A stretch of DNA of 64,000 nt from an uncultured Megasphaera sp. (GCA_934193515.1 CAKPVJ010000005.1:39040-103039); one strand, 5' to 3'. Shown: positions 1-8,921, counted from the first letter of the stretch. Numbers and translations are program-made. The notes: generated by a model from the sequence alone, not told the origin.

Positions 1-1223
1 TGTGATACGTCCCGTCATAATTCGTCGCACTGCCCATATGGTCGTCTGTATGCATCCGGCCGAGCCAATAGATTACGTCATACTGGGTAAACTGGTTGGG
101 ATAGTATTGGCTGCCGCTTACCCCAATATGCCAAACGTTGCTGGTCTTATCTGTCACGATTTCCGGTTCGGAAAGAATATTCAGATGCTGTCTGTCCCGA
201 ATACTACGATGGTCATATCCGTACAACAGGGTCAATCTGTTCATTCGATCGCGATACAGCGGCGTCAAGCCGTACCAGCTGATGCCCCGAGACTGTCCCA
301 GCGAATCATAGAGGTTATTGGTATGCAGTTCGTAGCTGGACTGGCTCCAGCCAATGCCCCAGCGCGTACCATCACAGCCTACGGGCAGTTCATACCGCAT
401 ACTGTAGTTTTTGACATCGTGATTGGTCAGCATACCGCTCAGTATAATTTTGTCGCCCATATGGGCCGGATTGTTGATTTCTGTATGAAATCCATAACGG
501 TATTTACCGGAATAATAGCCGCCGCCGTTATCGAAGAATACATAGTTATTCCATACAGGCCGCCGCAGGACTTCAACGCTCAGTTTGGTCGTACCGCTTT
601 GCGTGCCCGGCGCCAAGACAGCCCGTGCCGTCACAGCCGGTAAATCATTCAAATTGTTCATCGCCAGTTCCAGCGGCTTGTCTTTGATGGTTTCGCCGAC
701 TTCCAAGTTGTGGATATATCGCTGGAGTACGCTGTCTTTGACATCAGACTCGTTTTTGGTCAAGGTAATGGTGTCGTATTTCGCTGTATAGACATGGATT
801 TTCAGCACGCCGTTTTCTACTTCCTGCGGCGGCACGACGGCTTGCGGCACCGTATAGCCCTGCGTGCGGTAGTATTCCGTCACTTTGGCCGTCAATGCAG
901 ACAATTCTTCGACTGAAATGCTGCGGTGGCTGTACGAATCCAAAATATGCTGCAGTGTTCCGTCGCTGTCTGCCGCATCAGGGGGTGGTACTATCTATGA
1001 TAATTTTCTGTACATAAAATGTCGGATGTTCTGCCGTCCCGGTATTGCCCAATTTACTGTCATCGATGCCCTGCATATCCAACGTTTTTTCCTGCTGGCC
1101 CGTCCGCTGATACGGATGCACCGTTACGGCTTCTTTATCAAACGTAGGAATCGGCGACGATGCCATGGCGGCACTGCTGCACAGCATCATGGCACACCAA
1201 GCTGCAGCAATTTTATAATTCAT
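1..1223 (-). pseudogene. FhaC/ShlB-like two-partner secretion outer-membrane transporter, 5' part, frameshifted
   Basis: TpsB-type proteins export a large TpsA partner across the outer membrane through a beta-barrel fed by POTRA domains. The ATG at 1223 follows an AAGGGGG ribosome site and opens a signal peptide ending near AAMASS. A POTRA-like stretch follows (FYVQKIIID ... LSALTAKVTEYY), then the family motif TVPQAVVPPQ and the start of a barrel, and the gene runs off the left edge of the window. Reading breaks at a run of five G on the plus strand (981-985): the first frame stops at 978, and the homologous frame resumes immediately and stays open to position 1. So it is either a real frameshift, a slippage switch, or a sequencing error. 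The gene implies that the host has an outer membrane. Confidence 0.8.
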
Positions 1224-1344
1224 TACTTCTTCCCCCTTATATAAAACAATACATCTGCCGTACCGTTTCATACTATTAGGCTGTATCTGCATAAAATACT
1301 TCCTATATACTATCGCAAAATATCTGTCATTTTTATAATTACAT

Positions 1345-1372
1345 TTTATATCTCTACTAAAACAAAAGTCAA
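1345..1372 (-). promoter_or_regulatory. sigma70-type promoter for the TpsB-like gene
   Basis: On the minus strand TTGACT (1367-1372) and TATAAA (1345-1350) are 16 bp apart, about 120 bp before the start codon. The rest of 1224-1604 shows no convincing gene. Confidence 0.5.
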
Positions 1373-1604
1373 TATTTATACTGATTTCATATATTTTACT
1401 TATCGTATTGCCAACGGTAATACTGCATACGGCTACATGCTAAAACATACACAAACTACCAGTTCCATGCATCCTAGATATAAAAACAAGGGGCTGGCTA
1501 ACACTTTTTCCTATGATATACAATACTCCTCCGTTAACGTTTTTAGTTTGAAGGAAATAAATGGTAATGCTATACACTATGTACGTAAAACGGGTATACC
1601 AAAA

Positions 1605-1649
1605 GGACTGCAACAAAATGAGCTAAAAATGCTCATTTTGTTACAGTCC
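1605..1649 (-). terminator. Intrinsic terminator of the AICAR transformylase gene
   Basis: A 19-bp inverted repeat with one mismatch (GGACTG...CAGTCC, core AAAATGAGC/GCTCATTTT) lies 17 bp after the stop codon and is followed on the minus strand by TTTT. Confidence 0.75.
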
Positions 1650-1665
1650 CCTATTGAATTTGGTT

Positions 1666-2841
1666 TTAGTGGTGGAACAAGCGAAGACCCGTCATGGCCA
1701 TAGCAATGTTGTATTTGTCGCATGTTTCTATGACGTTGTCATCGCGGATAGAGCCGCCGGCTTGGGCGATGTAATCGACGCCGCTGCGGTGAGCCCGTTC
1801 AATGTTGTCGCCAAAGGGGAAGAAGGCATCGCTGCCAAGAGCTACGCCGTGCAATTGGGCAATCCAAGCTTTCTTTTCTGCTTTCGTAAGGGGTTCCGGC
1901 TTTTCGGTAAACAAATCCTGCCATACGCCGTCTGCCAACACGTCTTCGTAATCATCAGAAATATAGACGTCAATGGCGTTGTCGCGATTGGGGCGGCGAA
2001 CGTCATCGCGGAAAGGCAGAGCCAATACTTTCGGATTTTGACGAAGCCACCAAATATCCGCTTTATTACCGGCAAGTCGCGTGCAGTGTACGCGAGACTG
2101 CTGGCCTGCGCCGACGCCGATGGTCATGCCGTCTTTGACGTAGCATACGGAGTTGGACTGTGTATATTTGAGCGTAATCATAGCAATCAGCAAATCTCGC
2201 TGTGCCGCTTCCGGAATGTCTTTGTTTTGAGTCGGACGGTTTTGGAACAAGTCCGTCGTGATTTTGGCGTTGTTGCGTTCCTGTTCAAAAGTAACGCCGA
2301 ATACTTCTTTGGATTCAACAGGAGCCGGTACATAGTCCGGGTTGATCTTCAAGACGCAGTACTTGCCTTTTTTCTTGGTTTTAAGGATAGCCAAGGCTTC
2401 TTCGGTATATCCCGGCGCAATGACGCCGTCAGATACTTCCCGCTTGAGCAGGGTAGCTGTTTCTACGTCGCAGACATCCGACAAGGCCACGAAGTCGCCA
2501 TAGGAACTCATACGGTCTGCGCCGCGGGCACATGCATACGCTGCTGCCAAGGGAGAAAGCTGTAAGTCATCTACATAATAAATTTTCTTCAGGGTATCAC
2601 TCATGTCCGTTGCAACGGCGGCACCAGCCGGGCTGACATGTTTAAACGAGGCAGCTGCCGGAAGGCCTGTCGCTTCTTTCAATTCTTTGACGAGCTGATA
2701 GCTGTTGAAGGCATCCAGCAAATTAATATAGCCGGGACGGCCGTTCATGACGTCAAAGGGAAGGTCACTGCCGTTTTTCATATACACTCTTGCTGATGAT
2801 TGGTTAGGATTGCAGCCATATTTCAATTGCAATTCTTTCAT
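1666..2841 (-). CDS. purH: Stand-alone AICAR transformylase (PurH C-terminal domain type)
   Basis: Phosphoribosylaminoimidazolecarboxamide formyltransferase adds the last purine-ring carbon from 10-formyl-THF to AICAR in the cytosol. At 391 residues the protein has only the transformylase half; the MGS-like IMP cyclohydrolase half of normal PurH (about 510-530 aa) is absent, so IMP cyclohydrolase must be encoded elsewhere. Family segments visible are LKYGCNPNQ near the N-terminus, SFKHVSPAGAA around residue 65, KYTQSNSVCYVKDG and VGAGQQSRVHC around 230-260, and SDAFFPFGDNI near the C-terminus. The start has AGGAGG eight bases upstream. A ZTP riboswitch lies in its leader, so expression should rise when 10-formyl-THF is short and ZMP/ZTP accumulates. 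Confidence 0.93.
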   Translation of the reverse strand: MKELQLKYGCNPNQSSARVYMKNGSDLPFDVMNGRPGYINLLDAFNSYQLVKELKEATGLPAAASFKHVSPAGAAVATDMSDTLKKIYYVDDLQLSPLAAAYACARGADRMSSYGDFVALSDVCDVETATLLKREVSDGVIAPGYTEEALAILKTKKKGKYCVLKINPDYVPAPVESKEVFGVTFEQERNNAKITTDLFQNRPTQNKDIPEAAQRDLLIAMITLKYTQSNSVCYVKDGMTIGVGAGQQSRVHCTRLAGNKADIWWLRQNPKVLALPFRDDVRRPNRDNAIDVYISDDYEDVLADGVWQDLFTEKPEPLTKAEKKAWIAQLHGVALGSDAFFPFGDNIERAHRSGVDYIAQAGGSIRDDNVIETCDKYNIAMAMTGLRLFHH

Positions 2842-2888
2842 GCTCCATTACCTCCTGAAATAAAAACTATGTATTTGTTTGTAAAATA

Positions 2889-2980
2889 AAAATACCGACA
2901 CTTCTGGAACTTTCGCCCAGACGGTCGGCTTACGCGTACCATGCTCCCTGTGGTTATCCACTTCCGTCAGTTACATGATC
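2889..2980 (-). promoter_or_regulatory. ZTP riboswitch (pfl motif) with overlapping terminator
   Basis: The minus-strand leader shows the pfl core: a six-bp P1 (AUCAUG with CAUGGU), GUAACUGACGG, the hairpin GUGGAUAACCAC, GGGAGCAUG, and the 3' pseudoknot element CCGACCGUCUGGGC (2915-2928). The same 3' element pairs with CCAGA...GUCGG further on (2896-2912) to make a terminator stem followed by UAUUUUUAUUUU. Ligand binding should therefore hold the 3' half and prevent termination. The match is to my memory of the motif, and the gene downstream is the expected kind of target. Confidence 0.88.
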
Positions 2981-2987
2981 TAGTTGT

Positions 2988-3017
2988 ATTATACAAGGTG
3001 GCCGCTGTATTTGTCAA
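2988..3017 (-). promoter_or_regulatory. Promoter of the riboswitch-purH unit
   Basis: Consensus TTGACA (3012-3017), 18-bp spacer and TATAAT (2988-2993) on the minus strand. The predicted start of transcription falls at the 5' edge of the riboswitch. Confidence 0.8.
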
Positions 3018-3163
3018 TGCCGCACCCGTACAAACGAGATGTCATATCAAAGGATAGGTCAGCATACATTCTCCCGTTTCTTTACAAGTTTGATACCGCC
3101 AGTACTGCCAGGATACGCGAAACACCGCATGCTAAGAGTACGTGCTTCCTGCAGCAGCTCTCT

Positions 3164-3988
3164 TTAGCGAGGTATGACGGCGCGCACGGTAATGCGAAGA
3201 ATTTCTACAGACATACCCGTCGTATATTCGAGTTCCTGCTGCAGTGCCTGTTTGATGCGGCGCATGACTGTTTTGATGTTTTCGCCGTAATATACGGTAA
3301 CGGACAAAATGACCGCTAATCCTCTGTCCGTATGATAATTTTTTTCGATTTTCAGGCGATTGACCTTGGCAAGACCGTCTACCTGCCGCAGCGTATGCTG
3401 CACCAAATGGTCCAGACTGGTATTGGAAAAGATGAGTTTGCCGTAATAGCTGAAAATGGGACGCACGACGGAATGCTCAAAATCCGGCGTTTTTTTATCA
3501 CTCCGGCCCGTCAAAAGTGAGCGAATCGGGTTAAGCAAATAGCCGCGAAAATGAGGTTTGAGCTCCATCGTCGGCACGGGTATAATATGCTTGCCTTCTT
3601 TGAGGCGAATACTCTGAGCCTTGGCAATTTCTTCCGGACAGGATACGTCTTCAATATGAATATACGAAGATGCTGGCGGCAAGTCCAAGGCTTCACAGAT
3701 GCGATGTATCATATGCTGGGACGTGCCTAAAATGAGCAATTTGTCAGGCTGAATATCCGCCAAGGCTTTTTGGACAGTCTGTGCATGTACCGGGTCAAAA
3801 AACACGGCACAGCGAACGGCCCGCATCTTGTTGGTTTCTTCTTTGGCAGAGCGGCCGGCAACAATACGGTTTTGATATATCAGCAAGCCGTCATCAATGA
3901 TACAGGAAATATGATGGTCATATGCTACTACCAGCGCATGATGGCTTTTGCCGGTACCGCTGGCTCCAATAAATCCAATCACCTGCAT
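3164..3988 (-). CDS. P-loop ATP-binding protein with Asp23-like C-terminal region, unknown function
   Basis: About 274 residues. A Walker A motif GASGTGKS sits at the very N-terminus, followed by a nucleotide-kinase-like stretch with conserved acidic patches (IIDDGLLIY). The last 110 residues (from SVVRPIFSYYGKL) resemble alkaline-shock Asp23/Gls24-type domains: paired beta strands with LAVILSVTVYYGENI. I chose the ATG at 3988, which has AGGTGAG upstream; a GTG at 3997 is also possible. It is the last gene of pepA-PHP-this gene. I do not know its function; a regulatory ATPase or GTPase-like role linked to the envelope is only a guess. Confidence 0.75.
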   Translation of the reverse strand: MQVIGFIGASGTGKSHHALVVAYDHHISCIIDDGLLIYQNRIVAGRSAKEETNKMRAVRCAVFFDPVHAQTVQKALADIQPDKLLILGTSQHMIHRICEALDLPPASSYIHIEDVSCPEEIAKAQSIRLKEGKHIIPVPTMELKPHFRGYLLNPIRSLLTGRSDKKTPDFEHSVVRPIFSYYGKLIFSNTSLDHLVQHTLRQVDGLAKVNRLKIEKNYHTDRGLAVILSVTVYYGENIKTVMRRIKQALQQELEYTTGMSVEILRITVRAVIPR

Positions 3989-3997
3989 AACTCTCAC

Positions 3998-4804
3998 CTA
4001 TCTTTTAGAATACGTTATGATACGTTCTACATCGTTGCTGTTGACAACATACAGCCCTACTTGTTCGGGAAATCTGCCTTTTACGCCGTGAAAATCCGAA
4101 CCGCCGCTGACATACCAATGACGCGTTTGAGCTATATGCAGGTATGCCGGCCACTGGTCTTTGTTTTGCGGATGATATACTTCGATACCATCAAAGGGAC
4201 GCTGCAAAACAGCGGAAAGACCGTTGGCAATCAGCCCCGGGTGTGCCAGTACTGCCAAGCCGCCGGCCTGATGAATAATTTCTATGCATTCTTCTATAGT
4301 CTTGCGCTGATACGGTACATAGGCTGGGCCGCCGCGATAGAGCAGTTTTTCAAAGACATCTGCAACGGTCGGAAAATAGCCTTTCTGCACCAGCATGCGG
4401 GCAATATGGGGACGGCCGACCGTACCGCCTTTGGCAAAGACCGCTTCGATGGCAGCTTCGTCCATGTCATAGCCAAGCCGCTTGCACTGTGCAACGATTT
4501 CCATGGCCCGCAGCTGCCGCCGCTTCTTAAACTGCGTGCAGTATTCCTGCAAGACTGTATGCTGGGTCTGAATATAGTATCCCAAAATATGGACATCTTC
4601 GCCTTCATATTCTGAGCTCATTTCAATAGCCGGAATCACGCGCACGCCTGGAGCAAAAACATGCCCTTCTGTATACGCGGCAACCGTGTCATGGTCAGAA
4701 ATTGCCATGACCTGAATGTTGGCTTTGACGGCCATCGCCGTCAGTTCTTCTGGAGAATATACGCCGTCAGAACAGTTGGTATGCATGTGTAAATCTACCT
4801 TCAC
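3998..4804 (-). CDS. PHP-domain phosphoesterase (TrpH/RNase AM-like)
   Basis: A 268-residue protein with the N-terminal metal-binding PHP motif VDLHMHTNCSDG and the second motif AISDHDT near residue 37, further HPGL in LAVLAHPG and the C-terminal GGSDFHG. Family members hydrolyse 3',5'-nucleoside bisphosphates or trim short RNA 5' ends using a trinuclear metal site. The start codon overlaps the stop of pepA by four bases (ATGA type), indicating translational coupling. Exact substrate cannot be read from the sequence. Confidence 0.88.
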   Translation of the reverse strand: MKVDLHMHTNCSDGVYSPEELTAMAVKANIQVMAISDHDTVAAYTEGHVFAPGVRVIPAIEMSSEYEGEDVHILGYYIQTQHTVLQEYCTQFKKRRQLRAMEIVAQCKRLGYDMDEAAIEAVFAKGGTVGRPHIARMLVQKGYFPTVADVFEKLLYRGGPAYVPYQRKTIEECIEIIHQAGGLAVLAHPGLIANGLSAVLQRPFDGIEVYHPQNKDQWPAYLHIAQTRHWYVSGGSDFHGVKGRFPEQVGLYVVNSNDVERIITYSKR

Positions 4805-6252
4805 TGCAAACCTCCCTGGAGCAATTTCAAAATCGATTTGATGCCTACACCAGTCGCTCCTATGTAGCCGGTTTCATCTTTCTTTTCACAAAATGCCGTG
4901 CCGGCAATATCCAAATGAATCCAGGGAACAGACGGTTTGACAAACTGTTTAATAAACAATCCGGCTGTAATGGCACCGCCGTCACGGCCGCCTGTGTTTT
5001 TCATATCGGCAATCGAGCTTTTGAGGAGTTCTTCATACTCTCTGTCTGCCGGCAGCTGCCAGATTTTTTCATGGACCTGAGTAGAAATATCGAAGAACTG
5101 ATTCATCCATTCTTGGTCGTTGCCAATCATGCCGGACCGCACCGTTCCCAGCGCCGTCACGCAGGCTCCCGTCAGCGTTGCCAAATCAATCAGGCGGGTA
5201 GCTCCTTTTTCCTGCGCATACGTGACAGCATCTGCCAAAATGAGCCGACCTTCTGCATCTGTGTTTTTTACTTCCACGGTTTTGCCGCCGTACATAGTCA
5301 AAATATCATCGACATGATATGACATACTGGAAGGAATATTTTCTACCAAAGGCAGAACGGCCAACACATTGACCGGATATTTGAGCAGCATCAGCGCACG
5401 AATCACACCGACGGCTGCCGCTGCGCCTGCCATGTCATCTTTCATAAATTCCTGCCCGTCATGGCTCTTGATGGACAAGCCGCCGCTGTCATATGTCACA
5501 CCCTTGCCGACAATGCCTAGGACTTCTTTGCTGTCCGGGTCGCCTTGGTAAGCAATCGTCACGAGCTGCGGCGGGTTCATGCTGCCTTTACCGACAGCGA
5601 TAATGCCTCCCATTTTTTTCTTTTCAATAGCCCATTTATTCAGTGACTCAATCAAGATATTGTCGCCTTTGATAGTCGCCGTAATAATATCGGTAAATTT
5701 CCGCGGCGTCAATTCATTCGGCGGCATATTAATCAAATCACGAGCCATATAGATGCCTTCATATACAGCCGAATAGACGTAGCATTTGGTATTAAATTCT
5801 TTAATCTTGACATTGGAGGTAATCAAATTAATATTGCGAATCGTCTGAGATTTACTATGATTTTTATAATGCGTAAATTCATAATTGCGATACAGCAAGC
5901 CGTCAATCAAGGCGTCCAAATCCATTTCCAGCGTATCTATCAAGACAGCCAGTTCCGCTACGCCTTCCTTCATAGCGGCGGCCATGAGCCGTTTGGCCAT
6001 GAGAAAATCTTCCTGCAGCGAGTAACGAATCGGTTTGTCATCCAGGCCGATAAGAAAATACGTTTTGAGACGTCCTTCAGAAATACAATGCAGTACATGA
6101 AGGGATGTATAATGCAGCACTTGAATATGTTTTTCCGCATATGCCTGAATCAAGGCTCCATCCTCTTTGGGAATGCGCGACAACGCAAGCATCCGTTTAT
6201 CCACGCCGACAGCGATGGCATCCATGCTGCCGTTACTGTTGCAAGTAATCAT
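4801..6252 (-). CDS. pepA: Leucyl aminopeptidase, M17 family
   Basis: Cytosolic di-zinc/manganese aminopeptidase that removes N-terminal residues from peptides. The 483-residue length is normal. The catalytic C-terminal domain shows VGKGVTYDSGGLSIK (metal lysine and aspartate), the M17 signature NTDAEGRL and downstream GAITAGLF, while the N-terminal 150 residues are the poorly conserved M17 N domain. It begins the pepA-PHP-P-loop operon; a promoter lies 70 bp upstream and GAGGAGAG precedes the ATG. Confidence 0.93.
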   Translation of the reverse strand: MITCNSNGSMDAIAVGVDKRMLALSRIPKEDGALIQAYAEKHIQVLHYTSLHVLHCISEGRLKTYFLIGLDDKPIRYSLQEDFLMAKRLMAAAMKEGVAELAVLIDTLEMDLDALIDGLLYRNYEFTHYKNHSKSQTIRNINLITSNVKIKEFNTKCYVYSAVYEGIYMARDLINMPPNELTPRKFTDIITATIKGDNILIESLNKWAIEKKKMGGIIAVGKGSMNPPQLVTIAYQGDPDSKEVLGIVGKGVTYDSGGLSIKSHDGQEFMKDDMAGAAAAVGVIRALMLLKYPVNVLAVLPLVENIPSSMSYHVDDILTMYGGKTVEVKNTDAEGRLILADAVTYAQEKGATRLIDLATLTGACVTALGTVRSGMIGNDQEWMNQFFDISTQVHEKIWQLPADREYEELLKSSIADMKNTGGRDGGAITAGLFIKQFVKPSVPWIHLDIAGTAFCEKKDETGYIGATGVGIKSILKLLQGGLQ

Positions 6253-6322
6253 ACTAAATCTCTCCTCTATGCGGGCCTAGACCCGATACTACAATACGTC
6301 ATATCTTTTTCATACTATTCTA

Positions 6323-6352
6323 ATTATACCGTTCCTTTATACGTAAAATCAA
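6323..6352 (-). promoter_or_regulatory. Promoter of the pepA operon
   Basis: TTGATT (6347-6352), 18-bp spacer and TATAAT (6323-6328) on the minus strand. The remainder of 6253-6490 contains no gene that I can support. Confidence 0.6.
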
Positions 6353-6490
6353 GAAAAAAGAGTATCGCATGACGTGTTTCGTCATGATGCATCATCCCGT
6401 TTCGTCCAATAGTCTTCGTGGTATGCTAAGAGTAAAAAGAAACTATGTTTGTTTAATGACAATGCTCCGACAAACAATACACGGCAAACA

Positions 6491-6542
6491 AAAAAGAACT
6501 ATCTACTTTACCCAAACCGGTAACGGTAAATAGTTCTTTTTT
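6491..6542 (-). terminator. Terminator downstream of tRNA-Lys
   Basis: Inverted repeat AAAAAGAACTAT / ATAGTTCTTTTT with an inner TTTACC/GGTAAA pairing. It is symmetric and could work in both directions; it sits just after the minus-strand tRNA. Confidence 0.75.
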
Positions 6543-6550
6543 AGATGTTA

Positions 6551-6626
6551 TGGTGGACCATCAGGGGTTCGAACCCTGGACACCCTGATTAAGAGTCAGG
6601 TGCTCTACCAGCTGAGCTAATGGTCC
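6551..6626 (-). tRNA. tRNA-Lys(CTT)
   Basis: 76-nt cloverleaf with encoded CCA. Acceptor GGACCAT/ATGGTCC, D-arm AGCTCAGCTGGTAGAGC, anticodon loop CTCTTAA (anticodon CTT) and T-loop GGTTCGAACCC. Confidence 0.95.
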
Positions 6627-6712
6627 ATATATATGTGCTTGTTTCAAAGCACATAATGTATAATACACTACTTTGTGATAAAATGCAAGTATTTTTTTAT
6701 TTTTTAGAAGAA

Positions 6713-6732
6713 GAGGAGCTGTGGCGCTCCCC
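6713..6732 (-). terminator. Possible terminator after ridA
   Basis: Hairpin GGAGC-gccaca-GCTCC followed on the minus strand by a T-rich run, 27 bp past the ridA stop. Weak T-tract. Confidence 0.4.
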
Positions 6733-6758
6733 TTTTTCTAACATGTATAGATACTCTG

Positions 6759-7145
6759 TTATTTGCCGCAGTATGCAACAACTTCCACTTCAACCAATGC
6801 ACCCAATGGCAGCTGGCCGATTTCTACGCAGGAACGAGCCGGCAATGTTTTCTGGAAATATTTGCCGTATACACCGTTCACGGTACCGAAGAAGTTGATG
6901 TTTGTCAAATATACTGTCGTTTTGACAACATTATCATACGTAAGGCCAGCTGCTTCCAAAATAGCGCCTACGTTTTTCATGCACTGTTCAGCCTGTGCTT
7001 CTACACCGCCGCCAACCAGTTTGCCTTTTTCCGGGTTAATCGCAATCTGACCGGATGCAAAGAGAAAATCTCCTGCTTTGATTGCCTGGGAATATGGGCC
7101 TACTGCACCAGGTGCTTTGTCTGTTTTAATGATTTCTACTGCCAT
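6759..7145 (-). CDS. ridA: RidA-family 2-iminobutanoate/2-iminopropanoate deaminase
   Basis: 128 residues, the normal length. RidA hydrolyses the reactive enamine/imine intermediates released by PLP enzymes such as threonine dehydratase, giving 2-oxobutanoate or pyruvate and ammonia. The signature region near the C-terminus (ARSCVEIGQLPLGALVEVE) carries the arginine (R in PARSCVEI) that holds the substrate carboxylate and the terminal glutamate. It is downstream of and co-oriented with a threonine ammonia-lyase gene 112 bp away, which matches this detoxifying role. Confidence 0.93.
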   Translation of the reverse strand: MAVEIIKTDKAPGAVGPYSQAIKAGDFLFASGQIAINPEKGKLVGGGVEAQAEQCMKNVGAILEAAGLTYDNVVKTTVYLTNINFFGTVNGVYGKYFQKTLPARSCVEIGQLPLGALVEVEVVAYCGK

Positions 7146-7257
7146 AATCTAACCACTCCTTTACAAGTAATCATTTGTATCATTCAAATGGTATATTTAT
7201 TATAACGCAGTTTATCTGTGTTGACGATACCTTGCGTTACAAGCCATGATGAATATT

Positions 7258-8478
7258 CTATTTCAGCGTTACATGATATTGATGGTCTTTTAAGGTTTCC
7301 ATTAAATGTTCAACGTGTTTTTCATTGGCTGTTTCCAATTCAAAGGATACGGCCGTATAGCCCATGCTGATGCCATGCTGGCTGCGTTCATGCGTAATGG
7401 AAAGAACGTTGGCATTGGAGTCAGCAATCAGCGTCAATAATTTGACCAATTCTCCCGGCTGATCCGGAATGACTGTTTCAAAGAAGACTTTACGCCACGA
7501 ACGCAGCAGGCCGCTGTTGATGACGCGGGTCATGTTGTTGACGTCAATGTTGCCGCCGCTGACCAGCGCTGCGACTTTTTTGTTGCGAATACCAGAAATC
7601 TTGCCGTTCATGAGAGCTGCGACCGGTACAGCACCTGCCCCTTCGGATACGGTTTTAACGCGTTCCAAAAGCAGCAAAATAGCGCCTGCAATTTCCGTTT
7701 CATCGACGGTGACAATGTCATCAACATATTTCTTACAGATTTCATAGGTCAAGTCGCCCGGTGTTTTAACGGTAATACCGTCTGCCAAGCTGGCTTTGCC
7801 ATTGACAGTCAAAATCTTTCCTTGTTCAATCGATTGTTTCATCGACGGCATGTTGGCTGCCTGTACACCAATGACTTTTATCTTCGGATTGACGTTTTTA
7901 GCAGCTACTGCCAGCCCGGAAATGAGGCCGCCGCCGCCAATCGGTGCGACGATGACATCGACATCTGCCAGCTGTTCTATAATTTCCAAGGCAATCGTGC
8001 CTTGTCCGGCGATGACAAGCGGGTCGTTAAAAGGATGGACAAAGGTGTAGCCGTGTTCTTTCGTCAGTTCTACAGCTTTGGCTGCGGCTTCATCGAAGAA
8101 ATCGCCGTACAAAACGACATTGGCTCCATAACCGCGTGTGGCTGTGACTTTGGCCAACGGTGCGTGTTTTGGCATACAAATCGTCGATTGACAGCCATAG
8201 ACGCTAGCCGCCAAGGCGACGCCCTGGGCATGGTTGCCGGCAGAGGCTGCAATAACCCCTTTTTCCCGTTCTTCCGGTGTCAGAGATGCGACTTTGTTGT
8301 AGGCGCCTCTCAGCTTGAAAGAACCTGTACGCTGTAAGTTTTCCAATTTGAGCCATACATCGCAGCCTGCCAATTCGCTTACCGAATTGGTGTATGACAG
8401 CCCTGTCATCTGGGCGACGCCTTTCAGCCGCTGCTGTGCTTCCCGTACCATTTGCAATGTTACTTTTTCTTCACTCAT
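7258..8478 (-). CDS. ilvA: Threonine ammonia-lyase with C-terminal ACT domain (copy 1)
   Basis: PLP enzyme converting threonine to 2-oxobutanoate and ammonia. In this 406-residue protein the PLP lysine lies in GSFKLRGAYNK (about residue 60), SAGNHAQG is the asparagine loop, and GGGGLISG binds the PLP phosphate. A short ACT-like domain occupies roughly the last 75 residues. I start at ATG 8478 (AAGGGGGAATACGGT upstream) rather than at an in-frame codon at 8553, because copy 2 starts equivalently. By my count it differs from copy 2 at about 24 of 406 positions, so the two come from a recent duplication. It could serve propionate/valerate-forming threonine catabolism or isoleucine synthesis. Confidence 0.92.
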   Translation of the reverse strand: MSEEKVTLQMVREAQQRLKGVAQMTGLSYTNSVSELAGCDVWLKLENLQRTGSFKLRGAYNKVASLTPEEREKGVIAASAGNHAQGVALAASVYGCQSTICMPKHAPLAKVTATRGYGANVVLYGDFFDEAAAKAVELTKEHGYTFVHPFNDPLVIAGQGTIALEIIEQLADVDVIVAPIGGGGLISGLAVAAKNVNPKIKVIGVQAANMPSMKQSIEQGKILTVNGKASLADGITVKTPGDLTYEICKKYVDDIVTVDETEIAGAILLLLERVKTVSEGAGAVPVAALMNGKISGIRNKKVAALVSGGNIDVNNMTRVINSGLLRSWRKVFFETVIPDQPGELVKLLTLIADSNANVLSITHERSQHGISMGYTAVSFELETANEKHVEHLMETLKDHQYHVTLK

Positions 8479-8524
8479 ACCGTATTCCCCCTTGTTATAC
8501 ATTATATTTCTATATGTTGTTTTT

Positions 8525-8553
8525 ACTATACCTCTTTCAATGTCCACTGTCAA
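8525..8553 (-). promoter_or_regulatory. Promoter of threonine ammonia-lyase copy 1
   Basis: TTGACA (8548-8553), 17-bp spacer, TATAGT (8525-8530). Both hexamers and the flanking CTATTGACAGT are repeated before copy 2, so the promoter was part of the duplication. Confidence 0.75.
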
Positions 8554-8720
8554 TAGATTTTACGTAGTATATTTTTTATTTATTTATTTTTTTATTTTTA
8601 ACAGTTATCATTATTTTCGGTCATTTATTGCTTTATTTTACGTATAATACACCCATATACTTTAAAAACACGCTATATTGTTTCTTTTCTCATGTCTTTT
8701 GCAAGAAGACATGCGGTCGT

Positions 8721-8755
8721 AAAAAAAGACTACTTACTCGTTTGAATAAGTAGTC
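8721..8755 (-). terminator. Terminator of the tRNA Val-Glu-Asn cluster
   Basis: GACTACTTA ... TAAGTAGTC followed by seven T on the minus strand, immediately after tRNA-Val. Between 8554 and 8720 I see no gene. Confidence 0.85.
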
Positions 8756-8763
8756 CTAATACA

Positions 8764-8839
8764 TGGTGGGCGATAACAGGATCGAACTGCTGACATCCTG
8801 CTTGTAAGGCAGGCGCTCTCCCAGCTGAGCTAATCGCCC
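8764..8839 (-). tRNA. tRNA-Val(TAC)
   Basis: 76 nt with encoded CCA; acceptor GGGCGAT/ATCGCCC, anticodon loop CTTACAA, T-loop TTCGATC. The T-stem contains one G-U pair. Confidence 0.94.
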
Positions 8840-8844
8840 ATATG

Positions 8845-8920
8845 TGGTGACCCCTACGGGATTTGAACCCATGTTCTCGCCGTGAAAGGGCGATGTCTTA
8901 GACCGCTTGACCAAGGGGCC
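8845..8920 (-). tRNA. tRNA-Glu(TTC)
   Basis: 76 nt with encoded CCA; acceptor GGCCCCT/AGGGGTC, anticodon loop CTTTCAC, T-loop TTCAAAT. Confidence 0.94.
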
Positions 8921-8921
8921 A

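Noticed and set aside
1437..1703. 88-residue plus-strand open frame
   Set aside because: Crosses the purH terminator hairpin and lacks any family feature.
1654..2565. 303-residue plus-strand open frame opposite purH
   Set aside because: Antisense to a well-conserved gene, no ribosome site, no recognisable motif.
2953..2961. DnaA-box-like GTTATCCAC
   Set aside because: It is the loop-side of the GUGGAUAACCAC hairpin of the ZTP riboswitch.
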